A stretch of DNA of 64,000 nucleotides, from positions 6,634,001 through 6,698,000 of the forward strand of contig NZ_CP025624.1 of NCBI RefSeq assembly GCF_002874965.1. The letters are read 5' to 3'. A model generated the notes under the pieces. The model was not told the origin of the DNA. It was given only the letters and a program-made list of their open reading frames with translations, and ran no database searches. A program made the translations under genes and the position numbers. The number at the start of each line of letters is the position of its first letter. Within the stretch, counting starts at the first letter, position 1. Source of the DNA: Pseudomonas sp. NC02. GTDB taxonomy: Bacteria; Pseudomonadota; Gammaproteobacteria; Pseudomonadales; Pseudomonadaceae. Below, one piece after another: positions 57,153 to 64,000 of this stretch.

Positions 57153-59075
57153 TTAGTGCGCGGTAGCTTGTAGGCCCGCTAGCAACAGGCGCTGATACAA
57201 GTCCTCCTTCAACCCCTCCGGCTTATCCAGTCGCATCCGTACCAAATGCTCGGGAAACGCTTCCGGCTCCGGTGCATCCAGCGCCGCCTTGCCCAGCTCC
57301 AGAATCTCCGTCAGCTTGAATTTGCTCTTGAGCCAGTTCAACGCCCGCAACAAATCCCGCTCTTCATCCGTGAAGTCACTGCCCAGCGGATACTCCGGGA
57401 ACAGCCGTGGATGCCGCGCCTGAATCCCCTGCAAACGCTCCGGCGTGTTGTCGGCAAACCGCGGATCCAGCTGGAAATCCTTCGGCAACTTCCCGGCCTT
57501 CTGCGCCTGTTCGATCAAATCTTCCTGGAACCGTGAGTCGGTGATATTCAGCAGCGCCTCGATCACCCTGGCATCAGTCTGCCCGCGTAAATCCGCGATG
57601 CCGTATTCGGTGATGACGATGTCTCGCAGGTGCCGGGGAATCGTGCAGTGCCCGTATTCCCAGACGATATTGGAACTGACCTCGCCGCCCGATTCGCGCC
57701 AGCTGCGCAGGATCAGGATCGAGCGCGCGCCTTCCAGCGCATGGCCCTGGGCGACAAAGTTGTATTGCCCGCCAACACCGCTGAGCACGCGGCCGTCTTC
57801 CAACTGGTCGGCCACGCCCGCGCCCAACAGGGTCACGGTAAACGCGCTGTTGATGAAGCGCGCATCCAGGCGCTGCAAACGCTTGAGTTCTTCCTGGCCG
57901 TACAGCTCGTTGATGTAGCTGATGCGGGTCATGTTGAATTCCAGGCGCTTGCTCTGCGGCAAGTCCCGCAAACGCTCGTAAAAGCTACGAGGCCCGAGGA
58001 AGAAGCCGCCATGCACCGAGATACCGTCGGTCTGTGCCGCTTCGTCCAGGGTGCCGGCGTTGGCCCGCTCCTGGGTCGCGACGTCCGGGTATACCTTGCG
58101 CCGCACAATCCCGGCATCGGCCAGCACCAGCAGGCCGTTGACGAACATTTCGCTGCAACCGTACAGCCCACGGGCAAACGGTGCGACGCCGCCTTCGTGG
58201 CTGATCAGCGGTGCCCATTGGTACACATCCAGGTCGGTAAGCAACAGGCGATACGCCTCGTTATCGGCCTGGCGCGCCAGCAAGGCCGCAGTCAGTGCAT
58301 CGCCCATGGAGCCGATGCCGATCTGCAAGGTGCCGCCGTCGCGCACCAGGGTGCTGGCGTGCAAACCGATAAAGTGATCCTGGAAACCCACCGGCATGTT
58401 CGGGGTGGAGAACAGCGTGGTGCTGTCCTTCTCGTCGATCAGGAAGTCGAACTCATCCATGCCCAGCTCGGCGTCACCGGGCATGTAGGGCAAATCACTG
58501 TGAACCTGGCCCACCACCAGGATGGTTTCACCGGCCTCGCGGCGCTTGGCGATCATCGGCAACAGGTCGAGGGTGATGTCGGGGTTGCAGCTCAGGCTCA
58601 GGCGATCCGGATGTTCGGCGCTGCTGGCCACCAGTTGCGCGACGAGGTTCAGGCCGGCGGCATTGATATCACGGGCGGCGTGGCTGTAGTTGCTGCTGAC
58701 GTAATCCTGCTGCGCCGAAAGGCTGTGGAGCAAACTGCCGGGCTGCATGAAGAACTGCTGCACGTGAATGTTCGACGGCAGGCTGTCCTTGCGCAGTGCG
58801 GCGAGGAAGTCCAGCTCGGGATAGTCACCGAAGACCCGTTCGATAAAGGGCTCGAGAAAGCGCTTCTGCAAACCATCGCCCAAGGTAGGGCGACCCAGGG
58901 CCAGGGCGGTGTAGATGGTCAGCGCCCGGTCCGGCAACTTGGCGATACGCCGGTACAGCGCGTTGACGAACAGGTTGGGTTTGCCCAGGCCCAGGGGCAT
59001 GCCCATGTGAATATGCGCCGGCAGCCGTGCCAGTACGTCGTCGACTGCTTGCTCGATTGAACACAACTGCACCAT
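57153..59075 (-). CDS. Acetyl-CoA hydrolase/transferase family protein
   Basis: A 640-residue CoA transferase-fold enzyme. Two Rossmann-like halves are seen, with GIGSMGDALTAALL in the middle and SGVGGQYNFVAQG, then VTEYGIADLRGQTDAR, which match the C-terminal acetyl-CoA hydrolase/transferase domain. Members move CoA between carboxylates (for example acetate and succinate) or hydrolyse acetyl-CoA. This one has a long C-terminal extension (about 540-640). The start ATG 59075 follows GGGAGA; 21 upstream codons are excluded. Substrate unknown. Confidence 0.9.
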   Translation of the reverse strand: MVQLCSIEQAVDDVLARLPAHIHMGMPLGLGKPNLFVNALYRRIAKLPDRALTIYTALALGRPTLGDGLQKRFLEPFIERVFGDYPELDFLAALRKDSLPSNIHVQQFFMQPGSLLHSLSAQQDYVSSNYSHAARDINAAGLNLVAQLVASSAEHPDRLSLSCNPDITLDLLPMIAKRREAGETILVVGQVHSDLPYMPGDAELGMDEFDFLIDEKDSTTLFSTPNMPVGFQDHFIGLHASTLVRDGGTLQIGIGSMGDALTAALLARQADNEAYRLLLTDLDVYQWAPLISHEGGVAPFARGLYGCSEMFVNGLLVLADAGIVRRKVYPDVATQERANAGTLDEAAQTDGISVHGGFFLGPRSFYERLRDLPQSKRLEFNMTRISYINELYGQEELKRLQRLDARFINSAFTVTLLGAGVADQLEDGRVLSGVGGQYNFVAQGHALEGARSILILRSWRESGGEVSSNIVWEYGHCTIPRHLRDIVITEYGIADLRGQTDARVIEALLNITDSRFQEDLIEQAQKAGKLPKDFQLDPRFADNTPERLQGIQARHPRLFPEYPLGSDFTDEERDLLRALNWLKSKFKLTEILELGKAALDAPEPEAFPEHLVRMRLDKPEGLKEDLYQRLLLAGLQATAH

Positions 59076-59169
59076 CCGACTTCTCCCGAACATTCCATGA
59101 ATTGGGGTTGGACCGAGCTTGCCGGGTCTTTGCTGCAAAGAACAGCCTCAAAAGGCAAATCGCGGGCAC

Positions 59170-59197
59170 AAAAAAGCCGCTGGTCAGCGGCTCTTTT
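59170..59197. terminator. Intrinsic terminator after the cytochrome c5 gene
   Basis: AAAAAGCCGCTG and CAGCGGCTCTTTT pair around a 2-base loop; on the minus strand GCGGCTTTTTT follows the stem. It separates the cytochrome gene from the downstream acetyl-CoA hydrolase/transferase gene on the same strand. Confidence 0.88.
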
Positions 59198-59210
59198 GGC
59201 GAAGATCGGT

Positions 59211-59642
59211 TTATTTCAGACCCGACATCTTCTCGATCGCGCCTTTAAGCTCGGCATCCGAGCAATCGGCGCAGGTGCCTTTTGGCGGCATGGCGTTCAG
59301 ACCGGTAATGGCCTTGGCCAGCAGGCCATCGAGGCCACCCTGATGGTCCGCGCGGTCTTTCCAGGCGGCGGTATCACCGATTTTCGGTGCGCCCAACAGG
59401 CCGGTACCGTGGCAAGCGTTGCAGTGCTTGGCGATTACGTCATCCGGCGATTTCGCACCGCCGCCGCCGCCGCCCGCAGCCACTGCCACTTCCATCCCCT
59501 TGCACTCTTGCCCCTGGACGCACACCTGGCCTACAGGCTCCAGGCGCTTGGCAATTTCATCATTGGTCGCAGCTTGAGCGCTGACAGCCCATAGGGCCAG
59601 TACGGTTGCTGGTGCAGCCAGCATTTTCATAATTAGGTTCAC
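59211..59642 (-). CDS. Cytochrome c5 family protein
   Basis: A 143-residue periplasmic c-type cytochrome. It has a signal peptide (to about residue 25), a six-glycine linker (57-62), the heme site C74-N-A-C-H78 and axial Met in AMPPKG. Extra cysteine pairs, Cys41/Cys47 and C-A-D-C near 125, suggest disulfides as in cytochrome c5. The start is GTG at 59642 because GAGGG sits 7 bp upstream; the ATG at 59630 has no Shine-Dalgarno. Likely an electron carrier to an oxidase; known as cycB in P. aeruginosa. Confidence 0.92.
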   Translation of the reverse strand: MNLIMKMLAAPATVLALWAVSAQAATNDEIAKRLEPVGQVCVQGQECKGMEVAVAAGGGGGGAKSPDDVIAKHCNACHGTGLLGAPKIGDTAAWKDRADHQGGLDGLLAKAITGLNAMPPKGTCADCSDAELKGAIEKMSGLK

Positions 59643-59812
59643 GCGTTCACCCTCAATGGTGGCTATTCACGCCTGCGGCCACGGTTTCGCAGGCGGCGAA
59701 AGTATAACGGTTAGCCCGCCCCGCCGAAACAACCCTATTAACCAAGGGGAGATTCAGCAAGACAGAATGCTGCTGCGGGCGTCTCTGCGACATAGGCAGG
59801 ACGCCTCTTTTC

Positions 59813-60361
59813 TTAAAAGTTCGCGGGTGTGGCTGCGCTGATTAGTCGCGCCGGCACTTCGAACGGATTGCGAAAACGGTGCGGCTTGGTGCTTTCAAAG
59901 TAGTAGCTATCGCCGGCTTCGAGCACAAAAGTTTCAAGGCCGACCACCAGTTCCAGGCGACCTTCTACCAGGATCCCGGTTTCCTCGCCCTCGTGGGTGA
60001 GCATCTCTTCGCCGGTATCAGCACCTGGCGGGTAGATCTCGTTGAGGAACGCAATCGCCCGGCTCGGGTGCGCGCGGCCCACCAGTTTCATGGTGACGGC
60101 GCCGTCGGAGATATCGATCAGCTCATTGGCTTTATAGACGATCTGGGTCGGTTTTTCCTGGAGGATCTCCTCGGAAAAGAACTCCACCATCGACATGGGA
60201 ATGCCGCCCAGCACCTTGCGCAAGGAGCTGATGGAGGGGCTGACACTGTTTTTCTCGATCATCGAAATGGTGCTGTTGGTGACGCCCGCGCGCTTGGCTA
60301 GCTCACGCTGGGAAAGACCTTTCAGTTTACGGATGGATTGCAGTCGTTCGCCGACGTCCAA
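59813..60361 (-). CDS. pauR: XRE/cupin transcriptional regulator, PauR/PuuR-like
   Basis: A 182-residue regulator: N-terminal Xre helix-turn-helix (LSQRELAKRAGVTNSTISMIEK) and a C-terminal cupin (about 110-180, LTHEGEETGILVEGRLELVV). The same architecture and genomic position, next to the dad cluster, as P. aeruginosa PA5301 (PauR), which represses polyamine catabolic genes and responds to putrescine or cadaverine. No polyamine genes lie inside the window, so its targets would be elsewhere. It is about 116 bp downstream of dadX on the same strand. Confidence 0.85.
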   Translation of the reverse strand: MDVGERLQSIRKLKGLSQRELAKRAGVTNSTISMIEKNSVSPSISSLRKVLGGIPMSMVEFFSEEILQEKPTQIVYKANELIDISDGAVTMKLVGRAHPSRAIAFLNEIYPPGADTGEEMLTHEGEETGILVEGRLELVVGLETFVLEAGDSYYFESTKPHRFRNPFEVPARLISAATPANF

Positions 60362-60477
60362 TGCAGGAGCCTCCTAGGATTCAGGCGTTGTTGTAATTGA
60401 GCGTTATCATGGCGACAGCGTTCAGTATTTACAACACTTTGGCCTAAATCCCGGGATCTGCCATTCGTGGGTGCCGC

Positions 60478-61554
60478 TCAAGCGCCGGAATAGAGCCGTG
60501 GCACTCGGCGCAGGTTGCAGAAGATCTGGTACGGAATGGTGTCGGCGGCGGTGGCAACGTCACTGGCGAGGATGTTTTTGCCCCACAATTCGACGGTGGA
60601 ACCGAGCCCGGCCTGGGGCACGTCGGTCAGGTCGACACACAGCATGTCCATCGACACACGGCCCAGCAACTGGCTGCGCTGGCCGGCCACCAGCACCGGG
60701 GTGCCGGTGGGTGCGTGGCGCGGGTAGCCGTCGGCGTAGCCCATGGCAACTACCCCGATGCGCATCGGTTTCGGGGTAATGAACCTGGCGCCGTAGCCCA
60801 CAGGTTCGCCGGCCGGCAGTTCACGTACGCAGATGACTTTCGATTCGAGGGTCATCACCGGCTGCAAACGCGCGGCGATGGCCTGGTCTTCGCCAAACGG
60901 CGTGGCGCCGTAGAGCATGATGCCCGGGCGTACCCAGTCACTGGAAACGTTCGGCCAGCCCAGCACCGACGGCGAGTTGCGCAGGCTGACCTGGGCCGAC
61001 AAGCCCTGGCGCGCCGCTTCAAACACCGCTACTTGCTCTTCGCTGCTGGTGCTGTCCAGCTCATCGGCGCGGGCGAAGTGGCTCATCAGCACGATCTTCG
61101 CGACTTTGCCGCTGGCCAGCAGGCGCTGGTAAGCGTCGTGATAATCCTTGGGGTGCAAGCCAACGCGGTGCATGCCCGAATCAAGCTTGAGCCAGACGGT
61201 CAGCGGCTTGCTGAGTTGCGCCTGTTCAATCGCGTCCAGCTGCCACAGCGAATGCACCACGCACCAGAAATCATGCTCGATGATCAGCGGCAGCTCGTCG
61301 GCTTCGAAAAAACCTTCGAGCAACAGCACCGGCCCGCGAATCCCGGCAGCCCGCAGCTCCAGCGCTTCCTCGATGCAGGCCACGGCAAACCCGTCCGCCT
61401 CGGCTTCCAGCGCCTGGGCAACACGCACGGCACCGTGGCCGTAGGCATCCGCCTTGATCACGGCGAGGGCCTTGGCCCCACCCGTGACTTCACGGGCCAG
61501 TTGGTAGTTATGGCGCAGGGCTTGGAGGTCGATCAGGGCACGGGCAGGACGCAT
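60478..61554 (-). CDS. dadX: Catabolic alanine racemase
   Basis: A 358-residue fold III PLP enzyme racemising L- and D-alanine. The PLP lysine is Lys34 ([10 protein letters not shown]); the second catalytic residue is the Tyr in GYGARF, near residue 255. The C-terminal beta domain has MGYADGYPR and [14 protein letters not shown]. Placement downstream of dadA and ridA shows it to be the inducible catabolic isozyme, making D-alanine for DadA rather than for cell wall. It may be in one transcript with dadA-ridA (80-bp gap). Confidence 0.95.
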   Translation of the reverse strand: MRPARALIDLQALRHNYQLAREVTGGAKALAVIKADAYGHGAVRVAQALEAEADGFAVACIEEALELRAAGIRGPVLLLEGFFEADELPLIIEHDFWCVVHSLWQLDAIEQAQLSKPLTVWLKLDSGMHRVGLHPKDYHDAYQRLLASGKVAKIVLMSHFARADELDSTSSEEQVAVFEAARQGLSAQVSLRNSPSVLGWPNVSSDWVRPGIMLYGATPFGEDQAIAARLQPVMTLESKVICVRELPAGEPVGYGARFITPKPMRIGVVAMGYADGYPRHAPTGTPVLVAGQRSQLLGRVSMDMLCVDLTDVPQAGLGSTVELWGKNILASDVATAADTIPYQIFCNLRRVPRLYSGA

Positions 61555-61634
61555 GGCGGCAGGCTTCTAGGCGGCGGTGGGAAGAAAAAACCGGTACCCG
61601 CTGACAACGCAGGCACCGGGAGAGGATTTTTTGC

Positions 61635-61988
61635 TTACGGCAGAGCGGCCACAACCGACAGCTCCACCAGGATTTCCGGTTCGCAGAGTTTCGCTTCAAC
61701 CGTGGCACGGGCCGGCGCGACGCCTTTTGGCAGCCACTTGTCCCATACCGCGTTCATCCCGGCGAAATCGGCGTCAATGTCTTTCAGGTAGATGGTCACC
61801 GACAGCAGCTTGGTCTTGTCGGTACCGGCCAGGTCCAGCAAACGCTCGATGTTGACGAGGGTTTCGCGGGTCTGCTGTTCAATCCCGGCACTCATGTCGT
61901 CGCCGACCTGCCCTGCCAGATACACGGTACCGCTGTGAACAACGATCTGGCTCATGCGCTCATTGGTGAGCTGGCGCTGGATTGACAT
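61635..61988 (-). CDS. ridA: RidA family enamine/imine deaminase
   Basis: A 117-residue YjgF/YER057c/UK114 protein; RidA enzymes hydrolyse reactive enamine and imine intermediates made by PLP enzymes and amino acid oxidases. The catalytic Arg is in [18 protein letters not shown]. The ATG at 61988 gives the family-length protein and lies inside dadA (29-bp overlap), preceded by AGGAG. Sitting between dadA, which makes an imine, and the PLP enzyme dadX, it plausibly clears 2-aminoacrylate or iminopropionate. Confidence 0.93.
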   Translation of the reverse strand: MSIQRQLTNERMSQIVVHSGTVYLAGQVGDDMSAGIEQQTRETLVNIERLLDLAGTDKTKLLSVTIYLKDIDADFAGMNAVWDKWLPKGVAPARATVEAKLCEPEILVELSVVAALP

Positions 61989-63261
61989 GTTTTGCGGACT
62001 CCTGGTGGTTGCCATAACGGGAAATATCGAGGCCTTCGGCACTGATTTGCGGGGTTTTCTTCGCCATCAGGTCGGCCAGCAAACGACCAGAGCCACAGGC
62101 CATGGTCCAACCGAGGGTGCCGTGGCCGGTGTTCAGGAACAGGTTTTTGAACGGGGTAGCACCGACAATCGGCGTGCCGTCTGGCGTGGTCGGGCGCAGG
62201 CCGGTCCAGAAGCTGGCCTGGCTCAAATCACCGCCCTGAGGATAAAGGTCGTTGACGATCATCTCCAGGGTTTCCCGCCGACGCGGGTTCAGCGACAGGT
62301 CAAAACCGGCTATCTCAGCCATGCCACCGACGCGAATACGGTTGTCGAAACGGGTGATCGCGACCTTGTAGGTCTCATCGAGAATGGTCGAGGTCGGGGC
62401 CATCGCCGGGTTGGTGATCGGCACGGTCATCGAGTAACCCTTGAGCGGGTACACCGGCGCCTTGATTCCCAGCGGCTTGAGCAATTTCGGCGAGTAGCTG
62501 CCGAGGGCCAGCACGTAGCGGTCGGCAGTTTCCAGCTTGCCGTCGATCCACACGCCGTTGATCCGGTCACCGGCGTAGTCCAGGCGCTGGATATCTTGCT
62601 CGAAGCGGAATTCGACACCCAGTTGCTTGCACATGTCGGCAAGGCGGGTGGTAAACATCTGACAGTCGCCGGTCTGGTCGTTCGGCAGGCGCAGGGCACC
62701 GGCAAGAATATCGGTGACGCTCGCCAGGGCCGGCTCGACGCGGGCAATCCCGGCGCGGTCCAGCAGCTCGTAAGGCACACCGGACTCTTTCAATACCGCG
62801 ATGTCCTTGGCAGCACCGTCCAGCTGAGCCTGGGTACGGAACAGTTGGGTAGTCCCCAAAGTGCGCCCTTCGTAGGCGATGCCGGTCTCGGCACGCAGCT
62901 CGTCGATGCAATCGCGGCTGTATTCGGACAGGCGCACCATGCGCTCCTTGTTCACCGCATAACGGCTGGCGGTGCAGTTACGCAGCATTTGCGCCATCCA
63001 CAGGTACTGGTCGATATCGGCGGTGGCCTTGATCGCCAGGGGCGCATGGCGCTCCAGCAGCCATTTGATGGCCTTGAGCGGCACACCCGGCGCAGCCCAT
63101 GGCGAGGCATAGCCCGGCGAGATCTGCCCGGCGTTGGCGAAACTGGTCTCCATGGCCACAGCCGGCTGACGGTCGACCACGACCACTTCAAAACCAGCTC
63201 GTGCCAAATAGTAGGCACTGGCCACGCCAATGACACCGCTACCCAAGACCAGAACGCGCAT
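61960..63261 (-). CDS. dadA: D-amino acid dehydrogenase small subunit
   Basis: A 433-residue FAD enzyme that oxidises D-alanine to pyruvate and ammonia, passing electrons to the respiratory chain. The FAD dinucleotide fold is at the N-terminus ([18 protein letters not shown]), and the C-terminal FAD motif is [19 protein letters not shown]. The start ATG 63261 is set by homology; 26 upstream codons are excluded. It diverges from its regulator dadR and overlaps ridA by 29 bp. Confidence 0.97.
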   Translation of the reverse strand: MRVLVLGSGVIGVASAYYLARAGFEVVVVDRQPAVAMETSFANAGQISPGYASPWAAPGVPLKAIKWLLERHAPLAIKATADIDQYLWMAQMLRNCTASRYAVNKERMVRLSEYSRDCIDELRAETGIAYEGRTLGTTQLFRTQAQLDGAAKDIAVLKESGVPYELLDRAGIARVEPALASVTDILAGALRLPNDQTGDCQMFTTRLADMCKQLGVEFRFEQDIQRLDYAGDRINGVWIDGKLETADRYVLALGSYSPKLLKPLGIKAPVYPLKGYSMTVPITNPAMAPTSTILDETYKVAITRFDNRIRVGGMAEIAGFDLSLNPRRRETLEMIVNDLYPQGGDLSQASFWTGLRPTTPDGTPIVGATPFKNLFLNTGHGTLGWTMACGSGRLLADLMAKKTPQISAEGLDISRYGNHQESAKHVNPAPAHQ

Positions 63262-63417
63262 TTTTATTCCCTCATCACGGCTTGACCGCTGACGTTTGTT
63301 GTTCAGCACAAAGATGTGGGCAGTATAAAAAGCAATCACCAGTGCATTTCACTATATAACTGCCTATATTTGGCGACAAATCTCGGCAAAAACCCTTTTC
63401 ACGGAGGAGCATCCCCT

Positions 63418-63906
63418 ATGCGGACCAACACTCAGACCAAGCGGGAGCTGGACAAGATCGACCGCAACATCCTGCGCATCCTGCAGGCCGACGGGCGAAT
63501 TTCGTTTACTGAACTGGGGGAAAAGGTCGGGCTGTCGACTACGCCGTGCACCGAGCGGGTCCGGCGCCTGGAGCGCGAAGGGATCATCATGGGCTACAAC
63601 GCCCGGCTCAACCCGCAGCATCTGAAGGGCAGCCTGCTGGTGTTTGTCGAGATCAGCCTCGACTACAAGTCCGGCGACACCTTTGAAGAATTCCGACGCG
63701 CCGTGCTGAAACTGCCCCACGTGCTGGAGTGCCACCTGGTGTCGGGGGATTTCGACTATCTGGTGAAGGCGCGCATTTCGGAGATGGCGTCGTACCGCAA
63801 GTTGCTCGGCGATATCCTGCTCAAGCTGCCCCACGTACGGGAGTCCAAGAGCTATATCGTGATGGAAGAGGTGAAAGAGAGCCTGAACCTGCCGATCCCG
63901 GATTAA
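63418..63906 (+). CDS. dadR: Lrp/AsnC family regulator DadR
   Basis: A 162-residue Lrp-type regulator: N-terminal helix-turn-helix (LDKIDRNILRILQADGRIS, TELGEKVGLSTTPCTERVRRLE) and a C-terminal RAM ligand-binding domain (VLECHLVSGDFDYLVKAR). In P. aeruginosa DadR binds L-alanine and activates dadAX. GGAGG precedes the ATG by about 10 bp; the open frame continues 34 codons upstream without similarity. The 156 bp to dadA hold AT-rich boxes, including TATACT-like and TATATA-like elements, that would suit Lrp binding. Confidence 0.94.
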   Translation: MRTNTQTKRELDKIDRNILRILQADGRISFTELGEKVGLSTTPCTERVRRLEREGIIMGYNARLNPQHLKGSLLVFVEISLDYKSGDTFEEFRRAVLKLPHVLECHLVSGDFDYLVKARISEMASYRKLLGDILLKLPHVRESKSYIVMEEVKESLNLPIPD

Positions 63907-63922
63907 GACAGCACCACAGGCC

Positions 63923-63938
63923 AATGTGGGAGCGGGGA
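63923..63938. repeat. Truncated REP arm after dadR
   Basis: AATGTGGGAGCGGGGA matches only the first 14 bases of the REP arm, then diverges; no partner arm follows within the window. Confidence 0.7.
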
Positions 63939-63944
63939 CATCCG

Positions 63945-64000
63945 CTAGACCAATACCTGACGCGTCGACGCCATGTACGCATGAATCTGCTTTTCCACCC
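63945..64000 (-). CDS. Possible 3' end of a gene cut by the window edge
   Basis: The minus strand is open from base 64000 to a TAG at 63945-63947, reading VEKQIHAYMASTRQVLV as the last residues in frame. It would be convergent with dadR, as most neighbours are. Too short to identify; it may be chance. Confidence 0.35.
   Translation of the reverse strand, partial: VEKQIHAYMASTRQVLV

Overview
This is a GC-rich, densely coded chromosomal window whose gene content and order point to a Pseudomonas of the fluorescens type. Evidence: the run ppx / ppk1-hemB ... algP-algQ-dsbH-hemYXDC-algR-argH ... cyaA-rnk ... lptM-lysA-dapF-xerC ... sutA-amtB-glnK ... rep-xpt ... pauR-dadX-ridA-dadA / dadR follows, from memory, the P. 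aeruginosa PA5241-PA5308 stretch. It also carries the GTGGGAGCGGGCTTGCTCGCGA inverted repeats (REP/REPIN) typical of fluorescens-group genomes. I see no tRNA, rRNA, CRISPR array, prophage or insertion sequence. It reads as core chromosome with a few lineage-specific genes.

Region by region. 1-4.7 kb: polyphosphate metabolism (partial ppx, convergent ppk1) and heme (hemB). 4.9-9.9 kb: envelope and iron genes (DedA protein, fatty acid hydroxylase/sterol desaturase, elbB, YaiI, a cytochrome c/FTR1 iron permease). 10-13.4 kb: a four-gene operon of exported proteins (COG3014 lipoprotein, YcfL-like, LpoB-like, CsgG/LpoB-like), the least understood system here. 13.5-18.6 kb: LysE exporter, small MscS channel coupled to an ABC-F ATPase, a TIGR02444 gene, and algP with a long KPAA tail encoded by 39-bp repeats. 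18.8-25.9 kb: FKBP isomerase, algQ/rsd, dsbH, then algR-hemC-hemD-hemX-hemY on the minus strand. 26.4-33.5 kb: argH, a glutathione S-transferase, two small conserved genes, class I adenylate cyclase, rnk, DUF1289, frataxin. 33.7-38.3 kb: lptM-lysA-dapF-DUF484-xerC-HAD operon. 38.6-41.4 kb: sutA, yjbQ, amtB and glnK. 41.8-47.6 kb: ubiK, cfa with a divergent LysR gene, yifB, and a TetR gene divergent from an ATPase-less ABC membrane protein. 47.7-54.1 kb: a chemoreceptor, a LysR regulator, a MATE exporter and a GGDEF/EAL protein. 54.4-59.6 kb: rep, xpt, an acetyl-CoA hydrolase/transferase and cytochrome c5. 59.8-63.9 kb: PauR-like regulator, alanine catabolism (dadX, ridA, dadA) and divergent dadR.

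Two global patterns stand out. Nearly every tail-to-tail gene junction is closed either by overlapping stop codons, by a terminator-like hairpin, or by a REPIN-type inverted repeat. Many starts need trimming inward from the longest open frame, and a few use GTG or TTG behind a clear Shine-Dalgarno (hemB, xpt, cfa, cytochrome c5, the GGDEF/EAL gene).
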